A stretch of DNA of 14,402 nucleotides from Nitrososphaerota archaeon (GCA_022564385.1 JADFLN010000031.1:1-14402); one strand, 5' to 3'; positions 7,240 through 13,779 are shown, counted from the stretch's first letter. A program made the numbers and translations. Notes: a model not told the origin generated them from the letters alone.

Positions 7240-7821
7240 ATGATAATTGTAATTGAAGGTGGAGATCAAGCAGGAAAGTTAACACAATCAACTTTATTAG
7301 AAAAAGCACTTAAAAAAAGAAAAATCAAAACAAAAGTATTTCATTTTCCTGATTATAACACTCCAATAGGAAAAGAAATTAAAAAATATCTGAATGGAAA
7401 AAGAAAATTTCCCCCTCAAGTAATCCATTGTCTTTTAGCTGCAAATAGATGGGAAAAACTAAATGAAATCTTAATAGCTCAAGAAAAAAACTCTGTTTTA
7501 ATTATGAATCGTTATTATCATTCTAATCTAATTTATGGAATAGTAAATGGTATGAAACAAAAATGGCTTGAGAATCTAGATACTGGCCTTCCAAAAGCTG
7601 ATCTTGTAATTTTGCTTGATGTTACACAAGAGGAATCATTTCATAGACAGAAAACTCATAGAGATAAATTTGAAAAAAATGAAGAATTTTTACGAAAAAT
7701 CTCAAAAATCTATCATATAACAGCTAAGAAAAAACATTGGAAAATAATTGATGCATCAAAGCCTAAACGAGAAATACATGAAGAAATTTGGAAGATATTC
7801 TCAAAGAAAGCAGGATTATGA
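7240..7821 (+). CDS. tmk: Thymidylate (dTMP) kinase, eukaryote-like, with altered P-loop and NRY motif
   Basis: This 193-residue enzyme should phosphorylate dTMP to dTDP with ATP. Family landmarks are the P-loop region EGGDQAGKLTQ (6-16), FPDYNTPIGKEI (36-47), the dTMP-contact ANRWE (68-72), GLPKADLVILLDV (116-128) and a basic LID segment (HRQKTHRDKFEKN, 135-147). The end DASKPKREIHEEI resembles human DTYMK. Three positions are unusual. Residue 14 after the P-loop lysine is Leu instead of Thr/Ser, residue 10 is Gln where the human enzyme has a catalytic Arg, and the DR(Y/H) motif reads NRY (90-92). Arginines in the LID (R136, R141) may compensate, as in bacterial-type enzymes. Its stop overlaps the HD gene start (ATGA). 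Confidence 0.88.
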   Translation: MIIVIEGGDQAGKLTQSTLLEKALKKRKIKTKVFHFPDYNTPIGKEIKKYLNGKRKFPPQVIHCLLAANRWEKLNEILIAQEKNSVLIMNRYYHSNLIYGIVNGMKQKWLENLDTGLPKADLVILLDVTQEESFHRQKTHRDKFEKNEEFLRKISKIYHITAKKKHWKIIDASKPKREIHEEIWKIFSKKAGL

Positions 7822-9053
7822 AAAAAAATTATTTAGACATAATTGATCCAATTCATGATTTTATTCGTGTCTATGAACATGAACTATCGATAATTGATAA
7901 TCCTATTTTTCAAAGATTAAGACGAATTAGGCAGCTTACTGGTGCTCATCTGACATATCCTGCAGCTCAACATACAAGATTTGAGCATTCATTAGGAGTC
8001 ATGCACATTGCTAGTCTAGCAGGTCATGCATTAAACGAAAAAAAAATTATCAAATTAGATGATATTAAAATTCTTAGGTTAGCTGGTCTGTTACATGATA
8101 TAGGACATGGACCCTTTTCTCATCTTTTTGAGGAAATGATCCAAGAAAAAAAAATCTCACATGAAGACTTTGGTAAAGAAATTATTCTAAAATCTGAAAT
8201 TGGTGACATTTTATCAAAAAATGGTTTTGACAAAAAACTAATTTCAAGAATTGCCTTTGGTGATTCTAAATTTCAATACATGAATGAAATTGTTTCAGGG
8301 ATTCTTAGTGCAGATATGATGGATTATTTACTTAGAGATGGTTATTTTACAGGAGCAGAACATGCAAAAATTGATCATAAAAGAATCACACAATCACTTG
8401 ATATACATCAAAAAAAATTAGCATTAGAACGTTCAGCATTATATTCTTTTGAATCAATGATGTATTCTAGATATCAAATGTTCAAAGCAGTCTATTTTCA
8501 CAAAACTGTGAGGGCAGCAGAAGTTATGCTGCTTGAAGCATTAAGATTATCTGATGACGAATTTGGTTATACTAGTTTTAATCTAAATGAATATGTCAAA
8601 CTTACAGACGAATATGTTTTATCTAATATTATTTCATCCACATCTTCCAAATTAAAACGTGCAAGGCAATTTGCATTAGATTATCAAAACAGGAAATTAC
8701 TAAAATGTGTATTTGAGAGAATCTTAACTAGTAAAACCAATTTACAAAAAACACGAACTGATGAACTTAGAACTAGTATCTCCAAAAAATCTAAAATTGA
8801 TGAGAATGAAATTTTTGTAGATAGTTCTGTTACTCCATCAATTCCTCTTGCACCGTCCAAAAATGAATCAAAATCTATAATTTTGATTACAAATGAAAAT
8901 GGAAAATCCTTGGCAAAAGAGATACCAATTTCAGAAATCCCAGTGGTTTCAGCAATTTCTGGGTTCATGAATATCCTAAGAATCTATACCCATCAAAAGA
9001 ACAGAAAAAAAGTTGAAATTGCCGCAAAATCAATCCTTGGTGATCTAAAGTGA
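7818..9053 (+). CDS. HD-domain phosphohydrolase, SAMHD1/dGTPase-like (COG1078)
   Basis: With the start at ATG 7818 the protein has 411 residues; an upstream start at 7788 would add ten residues encoded within tmk. The HD metal site is intact: QHTRFEHSLGV (His57), LLHDIGHGPFSH (His93-Asp94) and an Asp in SADMMDYLLRD (about 165-173). The layout around QLTGAHLTYPAAQHTRFEHS and EIVSGILSADMMDYLLRD closely follows SAMHD1, a dNTP triphosphohydrolase. A C-terminal part of about 110 residues after LLKCVFERIL is divergent. The likely role is hydrolysis of dNTPs or related nucleotides, fitting its place between two nucleotide kinases, with ATGA overlap upstream and GTGA overlap downstream. The exact substrate is inferred. 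Confidence 0.88.
   Translation: MKKNYLDIIDPIHDFIRVYEHELSIIDNPIFQRLRRIRQLTGAHLTYPAAQHTRFEHSLGVMHIASLAGHALNEKKIIKLDDIKILRLAGLLHDIGHGPFSHLFEEMIQEKKISHEDFGKEIILKSEIGDILSKNGFDKKLISRIAFGDSKFQYMNEIVSGILSADMMDYLLRDGYFTGAEHAKIDHKRITQSLDIHQKKLALERSALYSFESMMYSRYQMFKAVYFHKTVRAAEVMLLEALRLSDDEFGYTSFNLNEYVKLTDEYVLSNIISSTSSKLKRARQFALDYQNRKLLKCVFERILTSKTNLQKTRTDELRTSISKKSKIDENEIFVDSSVTPSIPLAPSKNESKSIILITNENGKSLAKEIPISEIPVVSAISGFMNILRIYTHQKNRKKVEIAAKSILGDLK
9039..9045 (+). promoter_or_regulatory. Shine-Dalgarno GGTGATC for pyrH
   Basis: GGTGATC lies four bases before the GTG start at 9050 and is complementary to the conserved GATCACC near archaeal 16S rRNA 3' ends. It supports the GTG start that overlaps the HD gene stop. 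Confidence 0.6.
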
Positions 9054-9733
9054 AAAAGAGAATTGTTATCAAATTGTCTGGAAAAGTTTTTGGCACTGAT
9101 AACGTTAAAGCACTAAAAGACTATGCTCAATTTCTAGTAAAAATCAGCAAAATTTGTCAACCAATTGTTGTTGCTGGGGGTGGAAGTATTGCCAGACATT
9201 ACATTTCTCATGCAAGATCTTCTGGTGCAGATGAATCTACTCTTGATGAACTTGGAATTGAAATTTCAAAACTTAATGCAAAGCTATTGATTTATGCTCT
9301 AAAAAATAGGGCCTATTCACATCCACCAGCTACTTTACAGGAAGTCAGACATGCAGTAGATGATGGATTAATAGTTGTAACAGGCGGTTTACATCCTGGT
9401 CAAAGTACTAATGGTACTGCTGCATTGATTGCTGAAAAAGTACAAGCTGAACAATTTCTTAATGCTACTGATGTTGATGGAGTTTATGACATGGATCCAA
9501 ACAAATTCAAAAAAGCAAAAAAATTCAAACGGATTGAACTAAAAAAATTAAAAAATATGTTAGTTCATCAAGATTCTATCGCAGGAGGGTATGACTTGAT
9601 GGATATTCTTGCTCTAAAAATCATTGAACGCTCTAAAATCAAAACAATAATCCTAAAGGCTGATCCAAAAATTATTGAAAAAGCCATAAAGGTTATTAAT
9701 GTAGGAACTGAAATTATTCTTCCTGTAAAATAA
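9050..9733 (+). CDS. pyrH: UMP kinase, archaeal type (amino acid kinase family)
   Basis: The 227-residue protein converts UMP to UDP with ATP, the step leading to UTP, CTP and, through dTMP kinase, dTTP. It has the amino acid kinase fold motifs: KLSGKVFG (8-15), the glycine-rich VVAGGGSIARHY (40-51), TGGLHPGQSTNGTAAL (111-126) for the UMP site, and NATDVDGVYDMDP (138-150) for nucleotide binding. Length matches the archaeal PyrH group (about 225), shorter than bacterial hexameric enzymes of about 240. The GTG start overlaps the HD gene stop by four bases and has a Shine-Dalgarno. The gene ends exactly at the stop of the convergent 118-residue gene. Confidence 0.95.
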   Translation: MKKRIVIKLSGKVFGTDNVKALKDYAQFLVKISKICQPIVVAGGGSIARHYISHARSSGADESTLDELGIEISKLNAKLLIYALKNRAYSHPPATLQEVRHAVDDGLIVVTGGLHPGQSTNGTAALIAEKVQAEQFLNATDVDGVYDMDPNKFKKAKKFKRIELKKLKNMLVHQDSIAGGYDLMDILALKIIERSKIKTIILKADPKIIEKAIKVINVGTEIILPVK

Positions 9734-10090
9734 TTAATCAGAAATTTTGTTTTGAACTGTTTGTCTTGTTTCAGACCAGATCTGAATATCTTTTCCTGAA
9801 TATTCAGAAATTCCTGATTCTCGAAGTTTTTTGAAAATTGATATTGCTTCTTCTTCTTTTACGGTCTTTGATTGGGCTTTTGTAAATCCATCTTTATCTA
9901 CAATAATTGCCACATTTCCCCCTTCAGAATTAATTACAGCAGTAAATTCTTCCTCTCCAACTGGTTGAAATTCCCCATTAACTTTTTTGGTTGTCAAAGT
10001 CAACATCCCAAATCCAGCTGCTTCAAACATCTTCATCTGTGATTTACTTGCTCTTTGTTTTCCTTGTTGTACTGCTTGAAAGTACTGCAT
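9734..10090 (-). CDS. Unknown 118-residue protein
   Basis: The product is a soluble, mixed alpha/beta protein of 118 residues. It begins with a basic/glutamine-rich helix (MQYFQAVQQGKQRASKSQMK), followed by likely strands (GFGMLTLTTKKV, FTAVINSEGGNVAIIVDKDG) and helices (EEEAISIFKKLRESG, then SGKDIQIWSETRQTVQ). No signal peptide or membrane segment is visible. I recognise no family. GGAGAT about 12 bases upstream of ATG 10090 is a weak Shine-Dalgarno, and TTATTATACTATT lies further up as a possible promoter. It is divergent from the WHy/LEA14-like gene and abuts pyrH end to end. The base composition and residue pattern look like a real gene. Confidence 0.7.
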   Translation of the reverse strand: MQYFQAVQQGKQRASKSQMKMFEAAGFGMLTLTTKKVNGEFQPVGEEEFTAVINSEGGNVAIIVDKDGFTKAQSKTVKEEEAISIFKKLRESGISEYSGKDIQIWSETRQTVQNKISD

Positions 10091-10160
10091 GATTTTTTTT
10101 TATCTCCAATAGTATAATAACTGTCTTAACATTTGAAAAATTTGGAGAGTATAGAAAATA

Positions 10161-10718
10161 ATGAATCGTAAAATATTTCTTGGTATTGCAGTTGCTGCAC
10201 TTATAGCTATATTGGGAGGAATTCTCTTGATGGGATCTACAATGGTTATAACACCTCAAGGTGAAACTCCTGCAGAAACTCGAGGCATTACCCATGTAAG
10301 ACCTATCCAAATTGAATTAGCAGAACTCTCTATCACAAAAATTTCAGAACGAGCAGCTACCATTAAAATTGCATTTAAAATTTCTAATCCAAATTCTGGT
10401 GGTGTGATTGTTCAAACAATGGATTATCAGCTATATGCAACAGAATATTCAAACTCTGAACAAATTGCAGGTGGAGAAATAGGAAGTAGACCTACGGGAA
10501 TGATATCTACTGGTTCAAACTATTATGTTCTTCTTGGAGAGAATGATATTACACTAAAAGAGACTATCACATTGAAAGCATCTCAAAATACTTTTGAATT
10601 ATGGGCAATTCTTAATGATAGTACTACACCTTGGCGAGTTACAGGTGATGTCTTTTACAATTTTAGCTCTTTATTAGGTGGGCAAGAAAATGAGCTTCAT
10701 TTTGACTTTACCAAATAG
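10161..10718 (+). CDS. Membrane-anchored WHy/LEA14-like (LEA_2 family) protein
   Basis: The 185-residue protein has an N-terminal TM anchor (about 5-27, FLGIAVAALIAILGGILLMG). An extracytoplasmic domain follows with the LEA14/WHy pattern: PIQIELAELSITKISERAAT, then TIKIAFKISNPNSGGVIVQT (the conserved F-K-x-x-N-P-N strand turn), MDYQLYATE and GSNYYVLL. This family occurs in plant late-embryogenesis proteins and in archaea and bacteria, where it is linked to stress or surface functions. An N-terminal anchor with an outward domain is the usual archaeal layout. ATG 10161 follows a TATA-like stretch, and GGAGAG lies about 14 bases upstream. A hairpin with T-run follows the stop, suggesting a single-gene transcript. 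Confidence 0.75.
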   Translation: MNRKIFLGIAVAALIAILGGILLMGSTMVITPQGETPAETRGITHVRPIQIELAELSITKISERAATIKIAFKISNPNSGGVIVQTMDYQLYATEYSNSEQIAGGEIGSRPTGMISTGSNYYVLLGENDITLKETITLKASQNTFELWAILNDSTTPWRVTGDVFYNFSSLLGGQENELHFDFTK

Positions 10719-10728
10719 AACCAATAGT

Positions 10729-10763
10729 ATCATAAAATTTTAAAATTATGATAATTTGTTTTT
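10729..10763 (+). terminator. Hairpin and T-run after the WHy gene
   Basis: ATCATAA (10729-10735) pairs with TTATGAT (10746-10752) across a ten-base loop, followed by AATTTGTTTTT. It begins ten bases after the stop codon of the WHy/LEA14-like gene. Confidence 0.5.
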
Positions 10764-10784
10764 AGAGAAAAAATATTGGCAAAG

Positions 10785-10793
10785 TTATAAAAG
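10785..10793 (+). promoter_or_regulatory. TATA box of the 36-residue membrane protein gene
   Basis: TTATAAAAG is a strong archaeal TATA match, centred about 28 bases before ATG 10817, predicting a leaderless transcript. It lies just downstream of the hairpin that closes the previous gene. Confidence 0.65.
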
Positions 10794-10816
10794 CCCGTTA
10801 AGTGAGTTTTTATTAA

Positions 10817-10927
10817 ATGGCAGAAGCAGGTATAGCCGCATTTGGCTCAGCAGTAGGAGTCGCAATTGCACTAGCAGTAGTGTGTTTCGCTCTTCGTGGT
10901 AAAGGACATCCAGAACCACTAGATTAA
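10817..10927 (+). CDS. 36-residue single-span membrane protein, function unknown
   Basis: The ORF encodes a complete 36-residue protein. Residues 5-26 (GIAAFGSAVGVAIALAVVCF) form one alanine/glycine/valine-rich TM helix, and the tail ALRGKGHPEPLD is basic then acidic. It is flanked by a strong TATA box about 28 bases upstream and a hairpin plus T-run directly after the stop, so it is a stand-alone transcription unit. Codons such as GCC, GTC and CGT appear, unlike the very AT-rich neighbours, hinting at high expression. The small-residue helix recalls subunits of membrane complexes (ATP synthase proteolipid helices, oxidase or AMO accessory subunits), but it is far too short for AtpK and I cannot assign it. 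It converges on the Cas4-like gene. Confidence 0.72.
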   Translation: MAEAGIAAFGSAVGVAIALAVVCFALRGKGHPEPLD

Positions 10928-10929
10928 AC

Positions 10930-10956
10930 AAAGGACAATCCTTTTTTCATATTTTT
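10930..10956 (+). terminator. Terminator after the 36-residue gene
   Basis: AAAGGA (10930-10935) and TCCTTT (10939-10944) form a perfect 6-bp stem with loop CAA, followed by TTT and then CATATTTTTC. It starts two bases after the stop codon. T-tracts extend toward the end of the convergent gene. Confidence 0.6.
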
Positions 10957-10969
10957 CATTTATTCTAGT

Positions 10970-11617
10970 CTAATCTGACTTTTCCATTCCCAACATACCT
11001 AATAGAGACATTTGTTTGGACAACTTCTTTTTCATGAAACATCTTTCGTAATATTGGCAATTAGAACAATCAGATGATGGTTCTAAGATAGGTGTTTTTT
11101 GTTCTTTAAGAAGATCATTTAGGACTCTGACTCTTCTGATTATTTCCTCAAACATCTTTTTGTTGCGTGTTAATGAAAAAGTTGTTTCTTTTCTATCTCC
11201 TGTAATGTAAACAATCACTCCATCAACTTTGTCATATATCCACATACACGCATTAAGATATAGAATATCATTTGCTTGAGGAGTTTCTAACTCACCTATT
11301 GCTGATCTGAATAAAAGAATAGAATCATCTACTAGCATATCGACTTGTCCCTTTAGTTTGATATCGTCAATTGCAAATTCTTTTGGTTCACTTCCATATT
11401 GTAATTTTCTTAGTAATCCTGATAGAAGCTCATTAAACCCTCTCCTTTCAAACTCATTAGGATCTATTCTGTCATAGTATGATCGTCTTAGACATTGGGC
11501 TACTTCTTGAAGATGAATAGTTTGAATATCTTTAGAATCTATCTCAATTTCTAATTCTTTTCCTATAGAACCTATTGCACTATGAATAATATTTCGAAAA
11601 TCTCTATCTCCCATCAT
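10970..11617 (-). CDS. Cas4/RecB-like PD-(D/E)XK protein with Fe-S cysteines, nuclease motif apparently degenerate
   Basis: The 215-residue protein has the Cas4/RecB-nuclease layout. One cysteine is near the N-terminus (Cys42 in QCLRRSYYDR), the core strand KLKGQVDML (Asp93) follows, and a C-terminal cluster CSNCQYYERC (Cys184, Cys187, Cys193) completes four ligands for a 4Fe-4S cluster. In active relatives a strand with E-x-K follows the Asp by about ten residues. Here that strand reads ILLFRSA (100-106), with Phe103 and Ser105 at the expected E and K positions, and the later Q-x-x-x-Y motif is also altered (NDILYLN). Acidic E109 and E111 follow. A DNA-binding or structural role is possible. 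No cas genes or CRISPR are nearby. The start may be ATG 11617 or 11614; a TATA-like CCTATATTG lies about 27 bases upstream. Confidence 0.72.
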   Translation of the reverse strand: MMGDRDFRNIIHSAIGSIGKELEIEIDSKDIQTIHLQEVAQCLRRSYYDRIDPNEFERRGFNELLSGLLRKLQYGSEPKEFAIDDIKLKGQVDMLVDDSILLFRSAIGELETPQANDILYLNACMWIYDKVDGVIVYITGDRKETTFSLTRNKKMFEEIIRRVRVLNDLLKEQKTPILEPSSDCSNCQYYERCFMKKKLSKQMSLLGMLGMEKSD

Positions 11618-11649
11618 AGTATGTCATCTTGAAATTAGATCAATATAGG

Positions 11650-11880
11650 TTAATTCATAATCTTGTCAAGATATTTTGAAATTCTACCTGAAAATGCAAG
11701 TGTGATAAAATGAACCCCAAATCCTAATACTGCCCCAATAATCAGATTTCCAGTTCCATAGTAAATTCCTAAAAATACTCCTAGCGATGGTAGAGCGAAA
11801 ATCAATGCCATAATGATACTGACCCAATTTGTAAGAATATCAATTGATGTTTCATTTTCTTTTGATGGCGATTTACTCAT
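11650..11880 (-). CDS. Small two-TM protein downstream of atpC
   Basis: The 76-residue product has a short charged N-terminus (MSKSPSKENETSIDILTNW) and two hydrophobic helices at about 20-40 (SIIMALIFALPSLGVFLGIYY) and 44-63 (NLIIGAVLGFGVHFITLAF), then the tail SGRISKYLDKIMN. It starts 13 bases after the atpC stop on the same strand, so co-transcription is likely. Size, two TM helices and gene context recall the small AtpI/AtpZ-type proteins that accompany bacterial ATP synthases, but the sequence similarity is too faint to claim. Function unknown. Confidence 0.65.
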   Translation of the reverse strand: MSKSPSKENETSIDILTNWVSIIMALIFALPSLGVFLGIYYGTGNLIIGAVLGFGVHFITLAFSGRISKYLDKIMN

Positions 11881-11893
11881 TTTTTATACCAAA

Positions 11894-12928
11894 CTATTCT
11901 GTCTCTAAAATCAATTTTGACATAGTAATTTCAGTTGGTATTTTTTGTTCAACTGCATAAGCAATTGCTGAAAGATTTCTTACTTCAAATGCAGTTAGTT
12001 TTGTAATTCCTACCGTTGTTGCTAAACTGAACATTTTTGTGAAAGAGTTTAGCGATGCTTGATAAATTGCCATTTCAAAAGATCTTTCAAATTCAGCTAT
12101 CGCATCTAATTCATTTTCAACTTGGGGAACCAAATCTCTATATTTTGTATTAGAAAGTTCATTAAATGCATCTCTTATTGTTCCAGCTGATATCATTCTT
12201 CCAAGTAATTCTTTTGCAGCTGGAGATTGAATAATAATTAAATCTTGAATCTGTTGCTCATCTAATCCCCAAAACTTTCCTCTAATCACACTTAGAATGT
12301 TGTAAAAATCAATATCCATAGCAATTAATCTACTTGCATCTATGTCTCCAGATTTTAGTGCCTTTACAAGACGTAAATACAAAATTTTATCAAAATATGT
12401 ATCAAAGATTTGGATATTTTTTTTATCTGCATACAAAGCAGCTGCTTTTGAAATCTCTTCACCAAATTTTCCTTGACTTAAGCTTGCAACAGTTTCTTCC
12501 AGATCTTTTGCAACAAGTGCTTTGACTACAATATCTCTTTGTTTGATTAATTCTTCAGCACGAAGATTAATGTGAATTTCAATCTCTTCTTGAGATTTAC
12601 CCAAAACTTTTCCTTTTAGAATTTGTTTTAAATTAAAAATAATAAATTTCATATAATATGCATCTAAGATACGTGATTCACCAGCAGTTTTTGCAATGCT
12701 ATAATGAACTTCAGCTAGATAACTTCTCAGAGCAGATTCAATACCCAGAGAGGTATACGGTTTTTCTACTTTAGATATTGCTTCACCATAAACTGTGTTT
12801 TTAATTCTAGTCATTAATTCATCAAGATCTCTTGATTCTGCCAAGGTTTGGAAATCAGATTTTTTTAGTAATTTTCCTCTTTTACTATACGACTTTACAG
12901 ATGCATAGACGTTTTTAGAACCACCCAT
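11894..12928 (-). CDS. atpC: A-type ATP synthase subunit C (V-ATPase subunit d/AC39 family)
   Basis: This is the central-stalk funnel subunit, which sits on the proteolipid ring and links it to the D/F shaft of the A-type ATP synthase. From ATG 12928 it has 344 residues, the usual archaeal length. Helical repeats typical of the AC39 fold include KNVYASVKSYSKRGKLL, RDLDELMTRIKNTVYGEAI and DIDFYNILSVIRGKFWGLDE, and the conserved C-terminal end has LTAFEVRNLSAIAYAVEQK followed by PTEITMSKLI. A longer form from TTG 12943 would add five residues, but a TATA-like box at 12955-12960 is spaced for a transcript beginning near 12928. No other ATP synthase genes lie in this window. A two-TM gene follows at 13 bases. 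Confidence 0.9.
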   Translation of the reverse strand: MGGSKNVYASVKSYSKRGKLLKKSDFQTLAESRDLDELMTRIKNTVYGEAISKVEKPYTSLGIESALRSYLAEVHYSIAKTAGESRILDAYYMKFIIFNLKQILKGKVLGKSQEEIEIHINLRAEELIKQRDIVVKALVAKDLEETVASLSQGKFGEEISKAAALYADKKNIQIFDTYFDKILYLRLVKALKSGDIDASRLIAMDIDFYNILSVIRGKFWGLDEQQIQDLIIIQSPAAKELLGRMISAGTIRDAFNELSNTKYRDLVPQVENELDAIAEFERSFEMAIYQASLNSFTKMFSLATTVGITKLTAFEVRNLSAIAYAVEQKIPTEITMSKLILETE

Positions 12929-12952
12929 TTTGACTGTTCTCAATATGTAACC

Positions 12953-12962
12953 GATTTTAATG
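12953..12962 (-). promoter_or_regulatory. TATA box of atpC
   Basis: On the minus strand the sequence reads CATTAAAATC, centred about 28-30 bases upstream of ATG 12928. This spacing supports ATG 12928 over TTG 12943 as the atpC start and shows that atpC can be transcribed separately from the gene before it. Confidence 0.5.
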
Positions 12963-12984
12963 TTTGGTGTTTTTTTGCTTGTAG

Positions 12985-13653
12985 TTAGGTTATTTTATTG
13001 AGAAATCTAACGGTTTCTTCCTTTTCTTGTTTAGATAGTTTTAAAAAAGCCTCTAAAAACTCTTTTTGAATACCTAGAGATTCATCAGAAATTTCACCAA
13101 GTTTTGACAGATCAAAAGGAAGCAGATCTTTAATTTTTTTATCACAAAAAGCTTTGACATATTTTTGAAGAATTGAGTATGTAAAATTGGGACTTGTCTT
13201 TAAAAGAATAGATAGAATTTTTTCAAATTCCTTTTCAATAGATTCAGACTTGGCAAAAAACTTCGTTAGTAAATTTTCTCTATTTTTAATTTCACTTATT
13301 GATAGTGCTATCAAGATGCCTTTTCTGGTCAAATGATAGTATGGAATCCCTACTTCCTGAAGGGCCTTTGGACCTCTCTTAAGAGGTAATCTTCCATTCT
13401 CCTCTGCAATCTTCATAGGAAGCAAAATCTCATCCATATCGCGAAATATTCCTGAATAGATATTCTTCCAAGTTATTCCTTGTTTTTTTGCTATTCTTTG
13501 AGATATTCCTGTCCTAGTTCTTTCTGCGGGATTGACATTGCTAGCAAGAATTGTAATAATTGCCCTTTGTCTATTTGCTTCGCCTGTTAGTTCATTATCT
13601 TTAGTCTTGAATGTATCAAAAATTGCTAGTTTTATGTCTGATTTTACCTTCAT
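12985..13653 (-). CDS. Putative winged-helix protein, function unknown
   Basis: The 222-residue soluble protein has a likely winged-helix region near residues 25-120. A helix around RQRAIITILASNV is followed by the HTH-like ERTRTGISQRIAKKQGITWKNIYSGI, then a basic segment NGRLPLKRGPKAL, and the wing-plus-helix YYHLTRKGILIALSIS, a pattern common at the end of archaeal wHTH domains (Y-x-L-T-x-x-G). The C-terminal half is helical and charged (SIEKEFEKILSILLK, KQEKEETVRFLNKI). I recognise no characterised family. A TATA-like stretch (13672-13683) about 25 bases upstream of ATG 13653 suggests its own leaderless promoter. It lies between atpC and the divergent amt gene, so it could regulate either; that is position-based inference. 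Confidence 0.65.
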   Translation of the reverse strand: MKVKSDIKLAIFDTFKTKDNELTGEANRQRAIITILASNVNPAERTRTGISQRIAKKQGITWKNIYSGIFRDMDEILLPMKIAEENGRLPLKRGPKALQEVGIPYYHLTRKGILIALSISEIKNRENLLTKFFAKSESIEKEFEKILSILLKTSPNFTYSILQKYVKAFCDKKIKDLLPFDLSKLGEISDESLGIQKEFLEAFLKLSKQEKEETVRFLNKIT

Positions 13654-13779
13654 TATCTCACTTTAACCTAATTTTCATATTCTATGTTACTATCAGAATA
13701 TACTAAAATATAATAATTTACTATTTTAAAAATTTCAGTGTTTTCAAGCCTTAAATCCTCTTCAATTTCGATAAATTTA
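13654..13779. promoter_or_regulatory. Divergent intergenic region before amt
   Basis: The 126-base gap separates the putative winged-helix gene from amt and is very AT-rich. For amt, CTTAAATC (13750-13757) is spaced about 26 bases from ATG 13780. ATTTTAAAAATTT (13723-13735) is an alternative that would leave a leader of about 25 bases. For the minus-strand gene, GAATATGAAAATTA (13670-13683) is suitable. No small gene, RNA or clear operator repeat is seen. Confidence 0.4.

Noticed and set aside
7788..7817. Longer HD protein starting at 7788
   Set aside because: The extra ten residues are encoded within tmk, while ATG 7818 gives the common ATGA overlap and begins right before the conserved region.
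10044..10310. Minus-strand open frame 10044-10310
   Set aside because: It covers the start regions of two better-supported divergent genes, and its translation has no recognisable domain.
10817..10927. 36-residue gene as an AtpK (proteolipid) fragment
   Set aside because: It has a complete promoter, start, stop and terminator, only one helix, and no ion-binding glutamate in the membrane segment.
10970..11617. CRISPR-Cas locus suggested by the Cas4-like protein
   Set aside because: No repeat-spacer array or other cas gene is present, and the nuclease motif appears degenerate.
12929..12943. atpC start at TTG 12943
   Set aside because: The TATA-like box is only about 15 bases upstream of it, whereas ATG 12928 has the usual spacing.
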